Assembly (NCBI GenBank): GCA_020637775.1
Contig: JACKJV010000001.1
Span: forward strand, 372,001 to 436,000
Direction of reading: 5' to 3'
Length of the DNA stretch: 64,000 nucleotides
From: Brucellaceae bacterium
Lineage (GTDB): Bacteria > Pseudomonadota > Alphaproteobacteria > Rhizobiales > Rhizobiaceae
The stretch's first letter is position 1. Each line of letters starts with the position of its first letter. Under the pieces are notes generated by a model. The model did no database searches. It was not told the DNA's origin and saw nothing but the letters and a program-made list of their open reading frames with translations. Of this stretch, positions 1-9,872 are shown in pieces. The translations under genes were made by a program, and so were the position numbers.

Positions 1-733
1 CCTTGTTCATGGCAAAGACGAAGGTGGCCGTGTAGAGGCCGTTCTTGCCGGCAAAGCCCGTGACGTTGGACACGATCTCGTCAACCTTGAAGGCGGGCGC
101 CACCTCGAAGGGAATGGTCGTTCCGTTGATGACGCCCTTGGACAGCGCCTCGGCAACGGCGGTGACCGGCATGCCGACCGGGACGGCGCCGAGCTTTTCC
201 AGCATCTGGTTGACCACGCGCGTGCCGCCGCGCAGCTTCATGCCGTTCATGTCCTCGACGCTCTCGACCGGCTCCTTGGAATGGATCAGGCCGGGGCCGT
301 GCGTGTGCCAGGCGATGACGTGATAGTCCTTGAAGTCGTCCATGCAGTATTTTTCGCAATACTCATGGAAGGCCTTGGAGGTCTGCTCGCCATTCGTCAT
401 CATGAACGGCAGTTCGAAGGCCTCGGTCGAGGGAAAGCGGCCGGGCGTGTAGCCGATGACGGTCCAGGTCAGGTCGATGACGCCGTCACGGAGCTGGTCG
501 ACCAGTTCCGGCGGCTTGCCGCCGAGCTGCATGGCGGGGAAGAGGTTGATCTGGATGCGGCCGTCGGATTCCTTCATCACCTTCTCGGCCCAGGGCGCCA
601 GCGCCTTGGCCGGAATGGTGGCCTGGGCAGGCAGCATCTGGTGCAGCTTGAGCGTGACATCCTGCGCATGGGCGGCAGCCGATGCGACGAGTCCGGCGGC
701 AGCGGCCGCCAGCAGCGTGGTCCATTTCTTCAT
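1..733 (-). CDS. TRAP transporter solute-binding protein, DctP family (3' end cut by window edge)
   Basis: Periplasmic receptor of a tripartite ATP-independent transporter, which delivers a carboxylate-like ligand to DctQM membrane partners. The 244 visible codons start MKKWTTLLAAAAAG and give a signal peptide ending near AHA-QDVTLKLHQ. The DctP fold signatures follow: PAMQLGGKPPELVDQLRDG, the FELPFMM segment, and the ligand-arginine region KLRGGTRVVNQMLEKLG. The start is supported by AGGGAGGAA about 7 nt upstream. The gene is open at position 1, so the C-terminus and any dctQM genes lie outside. It is divergent from the acyl-CoA dehydrogenase gene. The substrate cannot be told from sequence. 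Confidence 0.93.
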   Translation of the reverse strand, partial: MKKWTTLLAAAAAGLVASAAAHAQDVTLKLHQMLPAQATIPAKALAPWAEKVMKESDGRIQINLFPAMQLGGKPPELVDQLRDGVIDLTWTVIGYTPGRFPSTEAFELPFMMTNGEQTSKAFHEYCEKYCMDDFKDYHVIAWHTHGPGLIHSKEPVESVEDMNGMKLRGGTRVVNQMLEKLGAVPVGMPVTAVAEALSKGVINGTTIPFEVAPAFKVDEIVSNVTGFAGKNGLYTATFVFAMNK

Positions 734-851
734 GCCGGGTTCCTCCCTTGGCGTGTGCCGGGCAAGGGTTCCTGCCCGGGAATGGGGACCATAGAAAGTT
801 ATATACCATATCAATGTCAAGCATGCTTACGTCGCATGATTGCCAGAACGG

Positions 852-869
852 ACATACTACCCGGTATGT
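852..869. promoter_or_regulatory. Palindromic operator candidate upstream of the acyl-CoA dehydrogenase gene
   Basis: ACATAC (852-857) and GTATGT (864-869) form a perfect 6-bp inverted repeat with a 6-bp spacer. It lies just upstream of a possible -35 TTGACA (875-880), which is followed 18 nt later by TACCAT (899-904). The position suits a repressor of the dehydrogenase gene, for example of TetR type. The regulator is unknown, and a second palindrome, AAGCATGCTT at 819-828, lies nearer the TRAP gene. Confidence 0.35.
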
Positions 870-957
870 TGCTGTTGACAGGCAGGCCGCACGCTCCCTA
901 CCATCCGCCGTCAGGGCCGGCCTTTCATCCGGCCGTTCTTTCCCCGGAGGAACCCGC

Positions 958-2784
958 ATGCCGGCATTCGATCGCAGGACAATCGACTTCCTTGTCCACG
1001 ACTGGCTCGATGCGGAAAGCCTGACAGCGCATGCGCGCCATGGCGACCATTCACGCGAAACCTTCGACGCGCTGCTCGACCTGGCGGAACGGATCGCGGA
1101 AAACGAGTTCCTGCCATCCTTCAAGCCCGGAGACCGTGACGAACCGGAGCTGAAGCAGGACGGCACGGTGACGGTGAACCCGCTGATCAAGCGCGCGGTG
1201 CAAGCCTATCTCGACGCCGGCTTCCAGCTTGCCAGCTTTCCCGCAGAACATGGCGGCATGCAGATGCCGCATCTCGTGGCGAGTGCGGCCAAGGTCTTCT
1301 TCCAGGCCGCGAACGTGGCCGCGGGCGCCTATCCCATGCTCTCTACCGGCAATACGCGTGTGTTGCTGACACGGGGATCGCAGCCGCTGATCGACCATTT
1401 CGCGATGCCGCAACTGGAAGGCCGGGCGCTGGGCACGATGTGCCTTTCGGAGCCGCAGGCCGGTTCCTCCCTGGGCGACATCACCACGCGCGCCGAGTTC
1501 GAATGCGAAGACGGGCTCGGAAAACGCTACCGGCTGACGGGGCGCAAGATGTGGATTTCGGGCGGCGATCACGACATTACCGATAATATCTGCCACCTCG
1601 TGCTGGCCAAGATTCCGGGTCCCGACGGCAAACTGCCGGCAGGCACGAAAGGCATCTCCATTTTCGCGGTGCCAAAGCGCATTCCGGCGGCGGTGGCCGG
1701 CGAGATCACGCGCAATGACGTCGTGGTGGCCGGGCTCAATCACAAGATGGGCTATCGCGGCACCACCAATTGCCTGCTCAACTTCGGCGAAGGCGCACAG
1801 TACAGGCCGATGGGGCGGGCCGGCGCCGCCGGATGGCTGATCGGCGAGGCCGGCGAAGGGCTGGCCATCATGTTCCTGATGATGAACGAGGCGCGCATCG
1901 GCGTGGGGCTTGGCGCGGCGGCGCAGGCCTGGCGCGGCTACCTGCTGTCGGCCCGATATGCCCGCGAGCGCCGGCAGGGCCGCCTGATGGAAGATCGGAA
2001 CGCCGCAGAGCAGGTGCCGCTCATCGCCCATGCCGACATCCGCCGCATGCTGCTGGCACAGAAGGCCTATGCCGAGGGCGCGCTGGCGTTGTGCCTCTTT
2101 TCGGCACGGCTGGTGGACGAGATCCATTGCAACGAAGACCCGTCAGCGCGGGCGCAAGCAGAGAGCCTTCTGGCGCTGCTGACACCCGTGAACAAGACCT
2201 TCCCTTCCGAGTTCGGGCCGGTCGCCAATTCGCTGGCGATCCAATGTCATGGCGGCTACGGCTATACGCGCGATTTCGACGTGGAGCAGCTTTACCGCGA
2301 CAACCGGCTGAACCCGATTCACGAGGGAACAACAGGCATCCAGGCGATGGACCTGCTCGGCCGCAAGATCATGGCCGACAAGGGCGAAGGGCTGAAGCTG
2401 CTGGCCGCGCGCATGGCTGAGACGATGGACGCGGCAGGCAAGGAAGGCGGACTGGACAGCCAGGCAAAGGCGCTTGGCGAGGCCATGGCCGCCGTGTCAA
2501 ACGCCATCGGCGCGCAGGCGACGAGCCCCGAAACGGCCTTCGCCAATGCCACGCCGCTGCTGTTCGCCTTCGGCCATACGGTGATTGCATGGCTTTGGCT
2601 GGACCAGGCGGTGGCCGCAAGGCGGGCGCTTGGCGCGGGCACCGCCGACGAAGCCTTCGTGCGCGGCAAGCTGGCGGCGATGAATTACTTCATCGACTTC
2701 GAACTGCCGCAGGTGGGTGCCTGGCTGGCGCCCTTCACACGCGGAAGCCGCGCCGCGCTGGATGCGGGCGAAGACATCTTCTGA
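958..2784 (+). CDS. Acyl-CoA dehydrogenase, DmdC-like long form
   Basis: FAD-dependent alpha,beta-dehydrogenation of an acyl-CoA thioester, 608 aa. The length fits the DmdC/AidB-like long subfamily, which carries an extra C-terminal helical domain, rather than the ~380-aa classical enzymes. Visible signatures are the N-terminal domain motif FPAEHGGMQMPHL, the flavin/substrate motif CLSEPQAGSSLGDI, and EGTTGIQAMDLLGRKI, which contains the catalytic Glu typical of 3-methylmercaptopropionyl-CoA dehydrogenases. The ATG at 958 is preceded by GGAGG at 946-950; upstream in-frame codons lack a ribosome site. It stands alone, without dmdB or dmdD neighbours, so the substrate could be another medium- or long-chain acyl-CoA. 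Confidence 0.92.
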   Translation: MPAFDRRTIDFLVHDWLDAESLTAHARHGDHSRETFDALLDLAERIAENEFLPSFKPGDRDEPELKQDGTVTVNPLIKRAVQAYLDAGFQLASFPAEHGGMQMPHLVASAAKVFFQAANVAAGAYPMLSTGNTRVLLTRGSQPLIDHFAMPQLEGRALGTMCLSEPQAGSSLGDITTRAEFECEDGLGKRYRLTGRKMWISGGDHDITDNICHLVLAKIPGPDGKLPAGTKGISIFAVPKRIPAAVAGEITRNDVVVAGLNHKMGYRGTTNCLLNFGEGAQYRPMGRAGAAGWLIGEAGEGLAIMFLMMNEARIGVGLGAAAQAWRGYLLSARYARERRQGRLMEDRNAAEQVPLIAHADIRRMLLAQKAYAEGALALCLFSARLVDEIHCNEDPSARAQAESLLALLTPVNKTFPSEFGPVANSLAIQCHGGYGYTRDFDVEQLYRDNRLNPIHEGTTGIQAMDLLGRKIMADKGEGLKLLAARMAETMDAAGKEGGLDSQAKALGEAMAAVSNAIGAQATSPETAFANATPLLFAFGHTVIAWLWLDQAVAARRALGAGTADEAFVRGKLAAMNYFIDFELPQVGAWLAPFTRGSRAALDAGEDIF

Positions 2785-2857
2785 TCCCGAACGGGCGGAG
2801 ATTGCAGGACGAAGCGCCTGAAGATGCATTTGTAAAGGGAAACAGCCGCCAAGCAGC

Positions 2858-2887
2858 CTTGCGCGGCAAAATCGCCCTTCTTATATA
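2858..2887 (+). promoter_or_regulatory. Heat-shock (RpoH-type) promoter candidate for dnaK
   Basis: CTTG at 2858-2861 is followed after 18 nt by CTTATATA (2880-2887). This resembles the alphaproteobacterial sigma-32 pattern (CTTG, then a C-T-TAT-T type -10). It lies about 120 nt before the dnaK ATG in a 225-bp intergenic stretch with no other gene. The match is partial: the positions after CTTG are GCG rather than AAA. Confidence 0.45.
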
Positions 2888-3009
2888 CGCCGCAACACCG
2901 GCCCCGGCGGAAGAATCATCTGTTCGCCGGAACCGGCGCACTTCAACGGGGGCCGCCACCGGAACGCCTGATGAATGGGTCCCGGCGGCCTGCTAAACGG
3001 AGAGAAGAC

Positions 3010-4923
<1,914 letters not shown>

Positions 4924-4942
4924 GGCGGCTGCAAGACACAAG

Positions 4943-4965
4943 GGCCGGCGGACACACCGCCGGCC
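4943..4965 (+). terminator. Strong hairpin between dnaK and dnaJ
   Basis: GGCCGGCGG (4943-4951) pairs perfectly with CCGCCGGCC (4957-4965) around a 5-nt loop. GCAAGA/TCTTGC further out (4931-4936, 4966-4971) can extend it. There is no long T-run, so it is more likely an attenuator or mRNA-processing structure that lets dnaK message outnumber dnaJ than a full stop. Confidence 0.6.
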
Positions 4966-5077
4966 TCTTGCTTCATGGCAGGACACCACCCGAGCGAACC
5001 GGGCACGCAACCGCAGGCCGGCATGGAACAGGTGGAGCCTGCATGTGACGGACCTTACCAACGGGAACGCCTGACGC

Positions 5078-6211
5078 ATGGCCAAGGCTGATTTCTACGA
5101 AACACTGGGCGTGGCGCGCGGCGCCGACGAGAAGGAGCTGAAAAGCGCCTTCCGCAAGCTCGCCATGAAATACCATCCGGACCGCAATCCGGGCGACGCC
5201 GAGGCGGAGAAGAAGTTCAAGGAAGTCGGCGAGGCCTACGAGGTTCTCAAGGACCCGCAGAAACGCGCCGCCTATGACCGCTTCGGCCATTCGGCCTTCG
5301 AGAACGGCATGGGCGGCGGCGGTGCCGGCGGCTTCGGCGGCGGCGGGGGCGGTTTTGCCGACATCTTCGAGGACATCTTCGGCGAGATGATGGGCGGTGG
5401 ACGCCGCCGCTCGGGCGGGCGCGAACGCGGCGCCGATCTTCGCTACAACATGGAAATCACGCTGGAGGAAGCCTACGAGGGCAAGACGGCGCAGATTCGC
5501 GTGCCGACCTCCATCTCCTGCGACGAGTGCTCGGGTTCCGGCGCCAAGCCCGGCACCCAGCCCGAAACCTGCGCGACCTGCGGCGGCGCGGGCCGTGTGC
5601 GCGCCAGCCAGGGCTTCTTCTCCATCGAACGCACCTGCCCGACCTGCCAGGGACGCGGCCAGACCATCAAGGAGCCTTGCCCGAAATGTTCAGGCGCGGG
5701 TCGTGTCACCGAAGACCGTTCGCTGTCGGTCAACATCCCGGCCGGCATCGAGGATGGCACGCGCATACGCCTTGCCGGCGAAGGCGAGGCGGGCATGCGT
5801 GGCGGACCGGCGGGCGACCTCTACATCTTCCTCTCCGTCAAGCCGCATGAATTCTTCCAGCGCGACGGCGCGGACCTGTTCTGCTCGGTGCCGATTTCCA
5901 TGACGACGGCGGCGCTCGGCGGCCAGTTCGACGTCAACACGCTCGACGGCAGCCAGGCCCGGGTGAAAGTGACCGAGGGCACCCAGAACGGCAAGCGCTT
6001 CCGCCTGAAGGGCAAGGGCATGCCGGTGCTGCGCCAGCCGTCCCTGGGCGACCTGTATATCCAGGTGGTCGTGGAAACGCCCCAGAACCTGTCGAAACGG
6101 CAGCGCGAACTTCTTGAGGAATTCGAGAAGATTTCCTCCAAGGACAACAGCCCGCAGTCGAGCGGGTTCTTCACGCGGATGAAGGACTTCTTCGATTCGC
6201 TGGGCGATTGA
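5078..6211 (+). CDS. dnaJ: Co-chaperone DnaJ (Hsp40)
   Basis: Stimulates the DnaK ATPase and delivers substrates; 377 aa, family length. The J domain (1-70) contains YHPDRNPGD with the HPD tripeptide. A Gly/Phe-rich stretch (about 78-110) follows. The zinc domain has four Cys pairs, seen as [24 protein letters not shown] and CPKCSGAG. The C-terminal substrate domain includes [15 protein letters not shown]. It lies directly downstream of dnaK. Confidence 0.99.
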   Translation: MAKADFYETLGVARGADEKELKSAFRKLAMKYHPDRNPGDAEAEKKFKEVGEAYEVLKDPQKRAAYDRFGHSAFENGMGGGGAGGFGGGGGGFADIFEDIFGEMMGGGRRRSGGRERGADLRYNMEITLEEAYEGKTAQIRVPTSISCDECSGSGAKPGTQPETCATCGGAGRVRASQGFFSIERTCPTCQGRGQTIKEPCPKCSGAGRVTEDRSLSVNIPAGIEDGTRIRLAGEGEAGMRGGPAGDLYIFLSVKPHEFFQRDGADLFCSVPISMTTAALGGQFDVNTLDGSQARVKVTEGTQNGKRFRLKGKGMPVLRQPSLGDLYIQVVVETPQNLSKRQRELLEEFEKISSKDNSPQSSGFFTRMKDFFDSLGD

Positions 6212-6225
6212 ACGTGTAGCGGGAA

Positions 6226-6243
6226 CAGGCCGCACGCGGCCTG
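6226..6243 (+). terminator. Hairpin after dnaJ
   Basis: CAGGCCGC (6226-6233) and GCGGCCTG (6236-6243) form an 8-bp GC-rich stem with a 2-nt loop, just after the dnaJ stop. No T-tract follows, so termination is probable but not certain. Confidence 0.4.
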
Positions 6244-6326
6244 CCCCTTGGATTTCCGGCCGCACGGCGCCATAGTGCGCACAGAACAAGCAAGGGCGGA
6301 GGCGCCCGCAACCAGAGGGAAGACGG

Positions 6327-6926
6327 ATGACGTTTCTGCCGGGATTCCGCAGGTTCCTCAGCCAGTTCGATGAAGACTTCAGGTTTTTCAGGGGCTGGAT
6401 GGACAATGCGAAAGCAGTTGGCTCCGTCACGCCGACAAGCCGGTTCTGCGCCCGGTCCATGGCCTCGGTCATCAACCCGCAAAGCGGCTTGCCGGTGCTG
6501 GAACTGGGACCGGGTACGGGACCGATCACGCGCGCCATCCTGGAACGCGGAATCGCGCCCGGAAACCTTTACTCCGTCGAATATTCGGAAGATTTCTACG
6601 AGCATCTGAAAGCCGAGATTCCCGGCGTGAATTTCATCCATGGCGATGCCTTCGATCTCGACAAGACGCTGGGAGAGAACCGTTCGCTTGTCTTCGACAG
6701 TGTCGTTTCCGCCGTACCCATGCTGAATTTCGCGATGGCCACGCGCGTGGCGCTGGTGGAGGATCTGCTCAACCGCATTCCCGCCGGACGCCCGGTGGTA
6801 CAGATCACCTATGGCCCGAAATCCCCGGTGCCGCCGGGCAGGGGCAATTTCTCGGTGCGCCATCACGATTTCGTGCTGCGCAACGTGCCGCCCGCCAATC
6901 TCTGGGTCTATCGCCGCGGCGACTGA
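6327..6926 (+). CDS. pmtA: Phosphatidylethanolamine N-methyltransferase PmtA
   Basis: SAM-dependent methylation of phosphatidylethanolamine towards phosphatidylcholine, at the inner face of the cytoplasmic membrane. The 199 aa match the Rhodobacter/Sinorhizobium-type soluble enzyme. The SAM-binding motif I is VLELGPGTGPITRAIL, followed by the acidic SVEYSEDFYEHL strand and FIHGDAFDLD. The basic, aromatic N-terminus (FRRFLSQFDEDFRFFRGW) fits the amphipathic membrane-binding helix known for the family. It lies between dnaJ and the FMN reductase gene, as in other Hyphomicrobiales. Confidence 0.92.
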   Translation: MTFLPGFRRFLSQFDEDFRFFRGWMDNAKAVGSVTPTSRFCARSMASVINPQSGLPVLELGPGTGPITRAILERGIAPGNLYSVEYSEDFYEHLKAEIPGVNFIHGDAFDLDKTLGENRSLVFDSVVSAVPMLNFAMATRVALVEDLLNRIPAGRPVVQITYGPKSPVPPGRGNFSVRHHDFVLRNVPPANLWVYRRGD

Positions 6927-7006
6927 CCGCGGCCTTGCAGCGGGGGCGGCCCGCCCCATATTGCCGGTGCAACGACACTGACTTTCAACCTGCAGACAGG
7001 CTACCC

Positions 7007-7588
7007 ATGATCCCGAAAATTCTCGTTTTCGCCGGCTCGATCCGTACGGGATCGTTCAACGGGCAACTGGCCGACGCAGCCATGAAGACATTTGCGGAAA
7101 TGGGCGCGGAAGTGACGCGCATTTCGCTGGCCGACTATCCGCTGCCGATCATGGACGAGGACCTGGAGAAGGAGGGCGGCATCCCGGCCAATGCCATGAA
7201 ACTTGGCCGCCTGATCGCCGCCCATGACGGCGTGTTCATCGCCTGTCCCGAATACAATGCCTCGATCCCGCCGCTGCTGAAAAACACGATCGACTGGGTG
7301 AGCCGCATTTCCAAGGATGGCGAGCGGGCCTTGAAGCCGTGGAAGGGCAAGCCGGTGGCGCTGGGCGCGGCATCGAACGGCATGCTTGGCGGCATAAGAG
7401 GCCTTTATCATGTGCGCGCCGTGCTGATGAATTGCGGCTGCCATATCCTGACCGAGCAGACCGCGGTGCGCCAGGCCTCGAAGGCTTTCGATGAAATGGG
7501 CATGCTGAAGGACGACATGGGCCGGCCCCTGCTTGATGCAGGCTGCAAGGCGCTCATGGAATATTGCAGCGCTTTTTCGCAACGGTGA
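7007..7588 (+). CDS. NADPH-dependent FMN reductase family protein
   Basis: 193-aa flavodoxin-like quinone/FMN reductase (FMN_red family). The phosphate-binding loop is GSIRTGSFNGQL (residues about 9-20). CPEYNASIPPLLKNTIDW is the second conserved flavin/dimer motif of the family (compare ArsH, ChrR, YieF). It likely reduces quinones, azo compounds or metal ions with NAD(P)H in the cytoplasm; the physiological substrate is not readable. Start ATG at 7007. Confidence 0.85.
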   Translation: MIPKILVFAGSIRTGSFNGQLADAAMKTFAEMGAEVTRISLADYPLPIMDEDLEKEGGIPANAMKLGRLIAAHDGVFIACPEYNASIPPLLKNTIDWVSRISKDGERALKPWKGKPVALGAASNGMLGGIRGLYHVRAVLMNCGCHILTEQTAVRQASKAFDEMGMLKDDMGRPLLDAGCKALMEYCSAFSQR

Positions 7589-7660
7589 CGCAACGGCTTG
7601 CCTCGGGGCGCCGGCAATGACAAAAGGCGCCAGCGCGCAGCCAGCCGGAGCCACTATCCC

Positions 7661-8362
7661 ATGCACTTGAGCGATACCATGCAAGACCGCCTGATCGTGG
7701 CGCTCGATGTCGCCTCGACGGATGAAGCCGAAACCATTGTCGCGGATGTCGCGGGCGTCGCAGGCGTTTTCAAGATCGGCTATCAGCTCGCCTTTGCCGG
7801 CGGGCTGGAACTGGCCCGCGACCTGTCAGACGACGGGCACAAGGTCTTTCTGGACATGAAACTGCTCGACATCGACAACACGGTGGCCAAGGGCGTGGAG
7901 AACGTGGCGCGGATGGGCGTTCACATGCTCACCCTTCACGCCTACCCGAAAGCCATGCGCGCCGCGGTGGCCGCGGCGGCCGGTTCGCCGCTCTGCCTGC
8001 TTGGCGTCACGGTGCTGACCTCGATGGACGATGGCGACCTGGCCGAGGCCGGCTTTGCGGACGGCGCGCGTTCGCTGGTGGAAAGACGCGCACGCCAGGC
8101 AGCGGACGCAGGCATGGGCGGCATCGTCTGTTCGGCACAGGAAGCGGCACTGGTGCGCCCGCTGCTTGGCGACAGCATGGCCGTGGTCACGCCCGGCATC
8201 CGGCCTTCAGGCGCCGCGCATGGCGACCAGAAGCGCGTCGTCACGCCAGCCGACGCGATCCGCGCGGGGGCGAGTCATCTGGTCGTGGGCAGGCCGATCA
8301 CCGGCGCGGTTGACAGAAAGGCCGCCGCCGAGGCTATCCTTGCGGAAATGATAAACGCATAA
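7661..8362 (+). CDS. pyrF: Orotidine 5'-phosphate decarboxylase
   Basis: Last step of UMP synthesis (OMP to UMP plus CO2), 233 aa. The sequence RLIVALDV opens the TIM barrel. The catalytic Asp-Lys-Asp array is in [12 protein letters not shown], and the phosphate-binding C-terminal loops are VTPGIRPSG and [11 protein letters not shown] at 7661 is chosen because GGAG lies 10 nt upstream; an internal ATG at 7679 (MQDRL) is also possible. It is followed 24 bp later by the DUF1330 gene. Confidence 0.97.
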   Translation: MHLSDTMQDRLIVALDVASTDEAETIVADVAGVAGVFKIGYQLAFAGGLELARDLSDDGHKVFLDMKLLDIDNTVAKGVENVARMGVHMLTLHAYPKAMRAAVAAAAGSPLCLLGVTVLTSMDDGDLAEAGFADGARSLVERRARQAADAGMGGIVCSAQEAALVRPLLGDSMAVVTPGIRPSGAAHGDQKRVVTPADAIRAGASHLVVGRPITGAVDRKAAAEAILAEMINA

Positions 8363-8386
8363 CGTTGAAAAAGGGGGAACACTCTC

Positions 8387-8680
8387 ATGCCAAAGGGCTA
8401 CTGGATCGCACGCGTCACGGTTCGTGAACCGGAGCGTTATCAGGACTATGTCGCCACCGCCCGCCCTGCTTTCGAGCAGTATGGCGCGCGCTTCCTGGCA
8501 CGCGGCGGCACCTATGAGACGCTGGAGGGCGGCGAACGCCCGCGCAACGTGATCATCGAGTTTCCGAGCCTGTCGGCGGCGCGGGAGTGCTACTATTCCG
8601 AACAGTACCAGAAGGCCAAGGCCATCCGGCAGACCGTCGCGGATGCCGACATGGTGATCGTCGAGGGTTTCGAACCCTGA
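8387..8680 (+). CDS. DUF1330 domain protein
   Basis: 97-aa ferredoxin-like alpha/beta-barrel protein of the DUF1330 family: MPKGYWIARVTVREPERYQ at the start, FLARGGTYETLEG in the middle, and FPSLSAARECYYSEQYQ near the end. The family has no settled biochemical role; members are small dimeric cytoplasmic proteins. The close spacing to pyrF suggests one transcript. A ribosome site (AAGGGGGAA) precedes the ATG. Confidence 0.9.
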   Translation: MPKGYWIARVTVREPERYQDYVATARPAFEQYGARFLARGGTYETLEGGERPRNVIIEFPSLSAARECYYSEQYQKAKAIRQTVADADMVIVEGFEP

Positions 8681-8722
8681 TGACGCAGAGGGCACGGGCG
8701 CCTTTCACCTCGTGCCCGTTCA

Positions 8723-9781
8723 TCACCACCAGACGCCACCGCGCCGGATGCGAATGCGCGGCGGATGCCCGCATTCCGGCGATTCCAGCCTTGCCGCGTC
8801 GTCGTTCCACGGCCCCGGTTCGGCCCTGTGCAGCCGGTAGCGGCCACTGTCGGCGGGAATGCTGGGAACCATCGGCCCCTTGCGCTGGCGCATGGGGGGC
8901 ACCGGGATGGCAAGGCCCTCCGGCGTCTTGAGCGCGGAGAGGCGGGCGACGCGCTCTTCCGTCTTCGGGTGACTGCGCAGGATGGAGGGGGCCGGCATGC
9001 GCCCGCCGGGCAGCATCATGCCTTCCCATTGCCTGATCTGGTACCGCTCCAGCTTCCAGAGAGCCGAGGACAGGCCGTCGGGATCGCCCGTCAGCATGGC
9101 CGCGCCGAGATCGGCGTCGAACTCGCGGGTCCTGGACAGCGCAAGCTGGAGCAGCGAACCGATCGTGGGCGCGCCCAGAAGCAGAAGGATGGCGAGCCAA
9201 GGCAGGCTGCCGCCGAAAAGATTGAAGAAAAGCAGGAAGAAACCCGCGGTGGACATGGCCGACGTATAGCGCGTGACGATGTCGGCGAGGGCCATGACCT
9301 TGAGATCCTCATGGGCGATATGGCTGACCTCGTGGGCCAGCACCCCGGCCAGTTCCCGCTCGGTCAGCGCCCGTGCAAGTCCGTCGGTGATGGCCACGGC
9401 GCTGTCTTCCGGCCGACCGACGGCGAAGGCGTTCATGGTGCGCGACGGCACGACATAGAGCCTGGGCACAGTGGGCAGGCCGGCGCGGCGGGCCAGTTCC
9501 GCCATGATCCTGTTGCCGGCGGGAAACAGGCCCGGACCGGCAGGTTGCGCCTTGTACATGGTCAGGACCAGCTTCGGGCTGACCCCTTGCATGGCGGAAA
9601 GCGCCACCGCGCCGAAGACCGTTGCCATGACGACGCCGGTGACGCCGGCAAAGATCCATGCCGTGAGCCCCAGCAGGCCGAGCGAGCCGGCGACCAGCAG
9701 CCAGGTATGGAAGCGGTTGAGCGAACGGTGCCGCTCCTGTTCGAGAAGATCGAGGCGAGGTTGTGCGTTCATCATCCGCAT
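8723..9781 (-). CDS. M48-family membrane zinc metalloprotease (HtpX-like)
   Basis: 352-aa integral inner-membrane metalloprotease. Two N-terminal transmembrane helices (about residues 25-65) precede the zinc motif HEVSH (H150, E151, H154), with a third ligand E220 in SRTREFDAD. A second hydrophobic pair (about 178-212) separates them. The family takes part in membrane-protein quality control. The C-terminal ~60 residues are low complexity and extend beyond classical HtpX (~290 aa). The first of three ATGs (9781) is taken, with GGAGAAG upstream; 9775 or 9772 is possible. Divergent from the GGDEF-EAL gene. Confidence 0.85.
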   Translation of the reverse strand: MRMMNAQPRLDLLEQERHRSLNRFHTWLLVAGSLGLLGLTAWIFAGVTGVVMATVFGAVALSAMQGVSPKLVLTMYKAQPAGPGLFPAGNRIMAELARRAGLPTVPRLYVVPSRTMNAFAVGRPEDSAVAITDGLARALTERELAGVLAHEVSHIAHEDLKVMALADIVTRYTSAMSTAGFFLLFFNLFGGSLPWLAILLLLGAPTIGSLLQLALSRTREFDADLGAAMLTGDPDGLSSALWKLERYQIRQWEGMMLPGGRMPAPSILRSHPKTEERVARLSALKTPEGLAIPVPPMRQRKGPMVPSIPADSGRYRLHRAEPGPWNDDAARLESPECGHPPRIRIRRGGVWW

Positions 9782-9872
9782 ATGGGTGCTTCTCCGGCAT
9801 TTAGCGAGAAGTGCTAACTCAAGCGTAAGGAAAATATGTCAGGGTCAAGGCTGATCGGGGGACTGAACCGCC

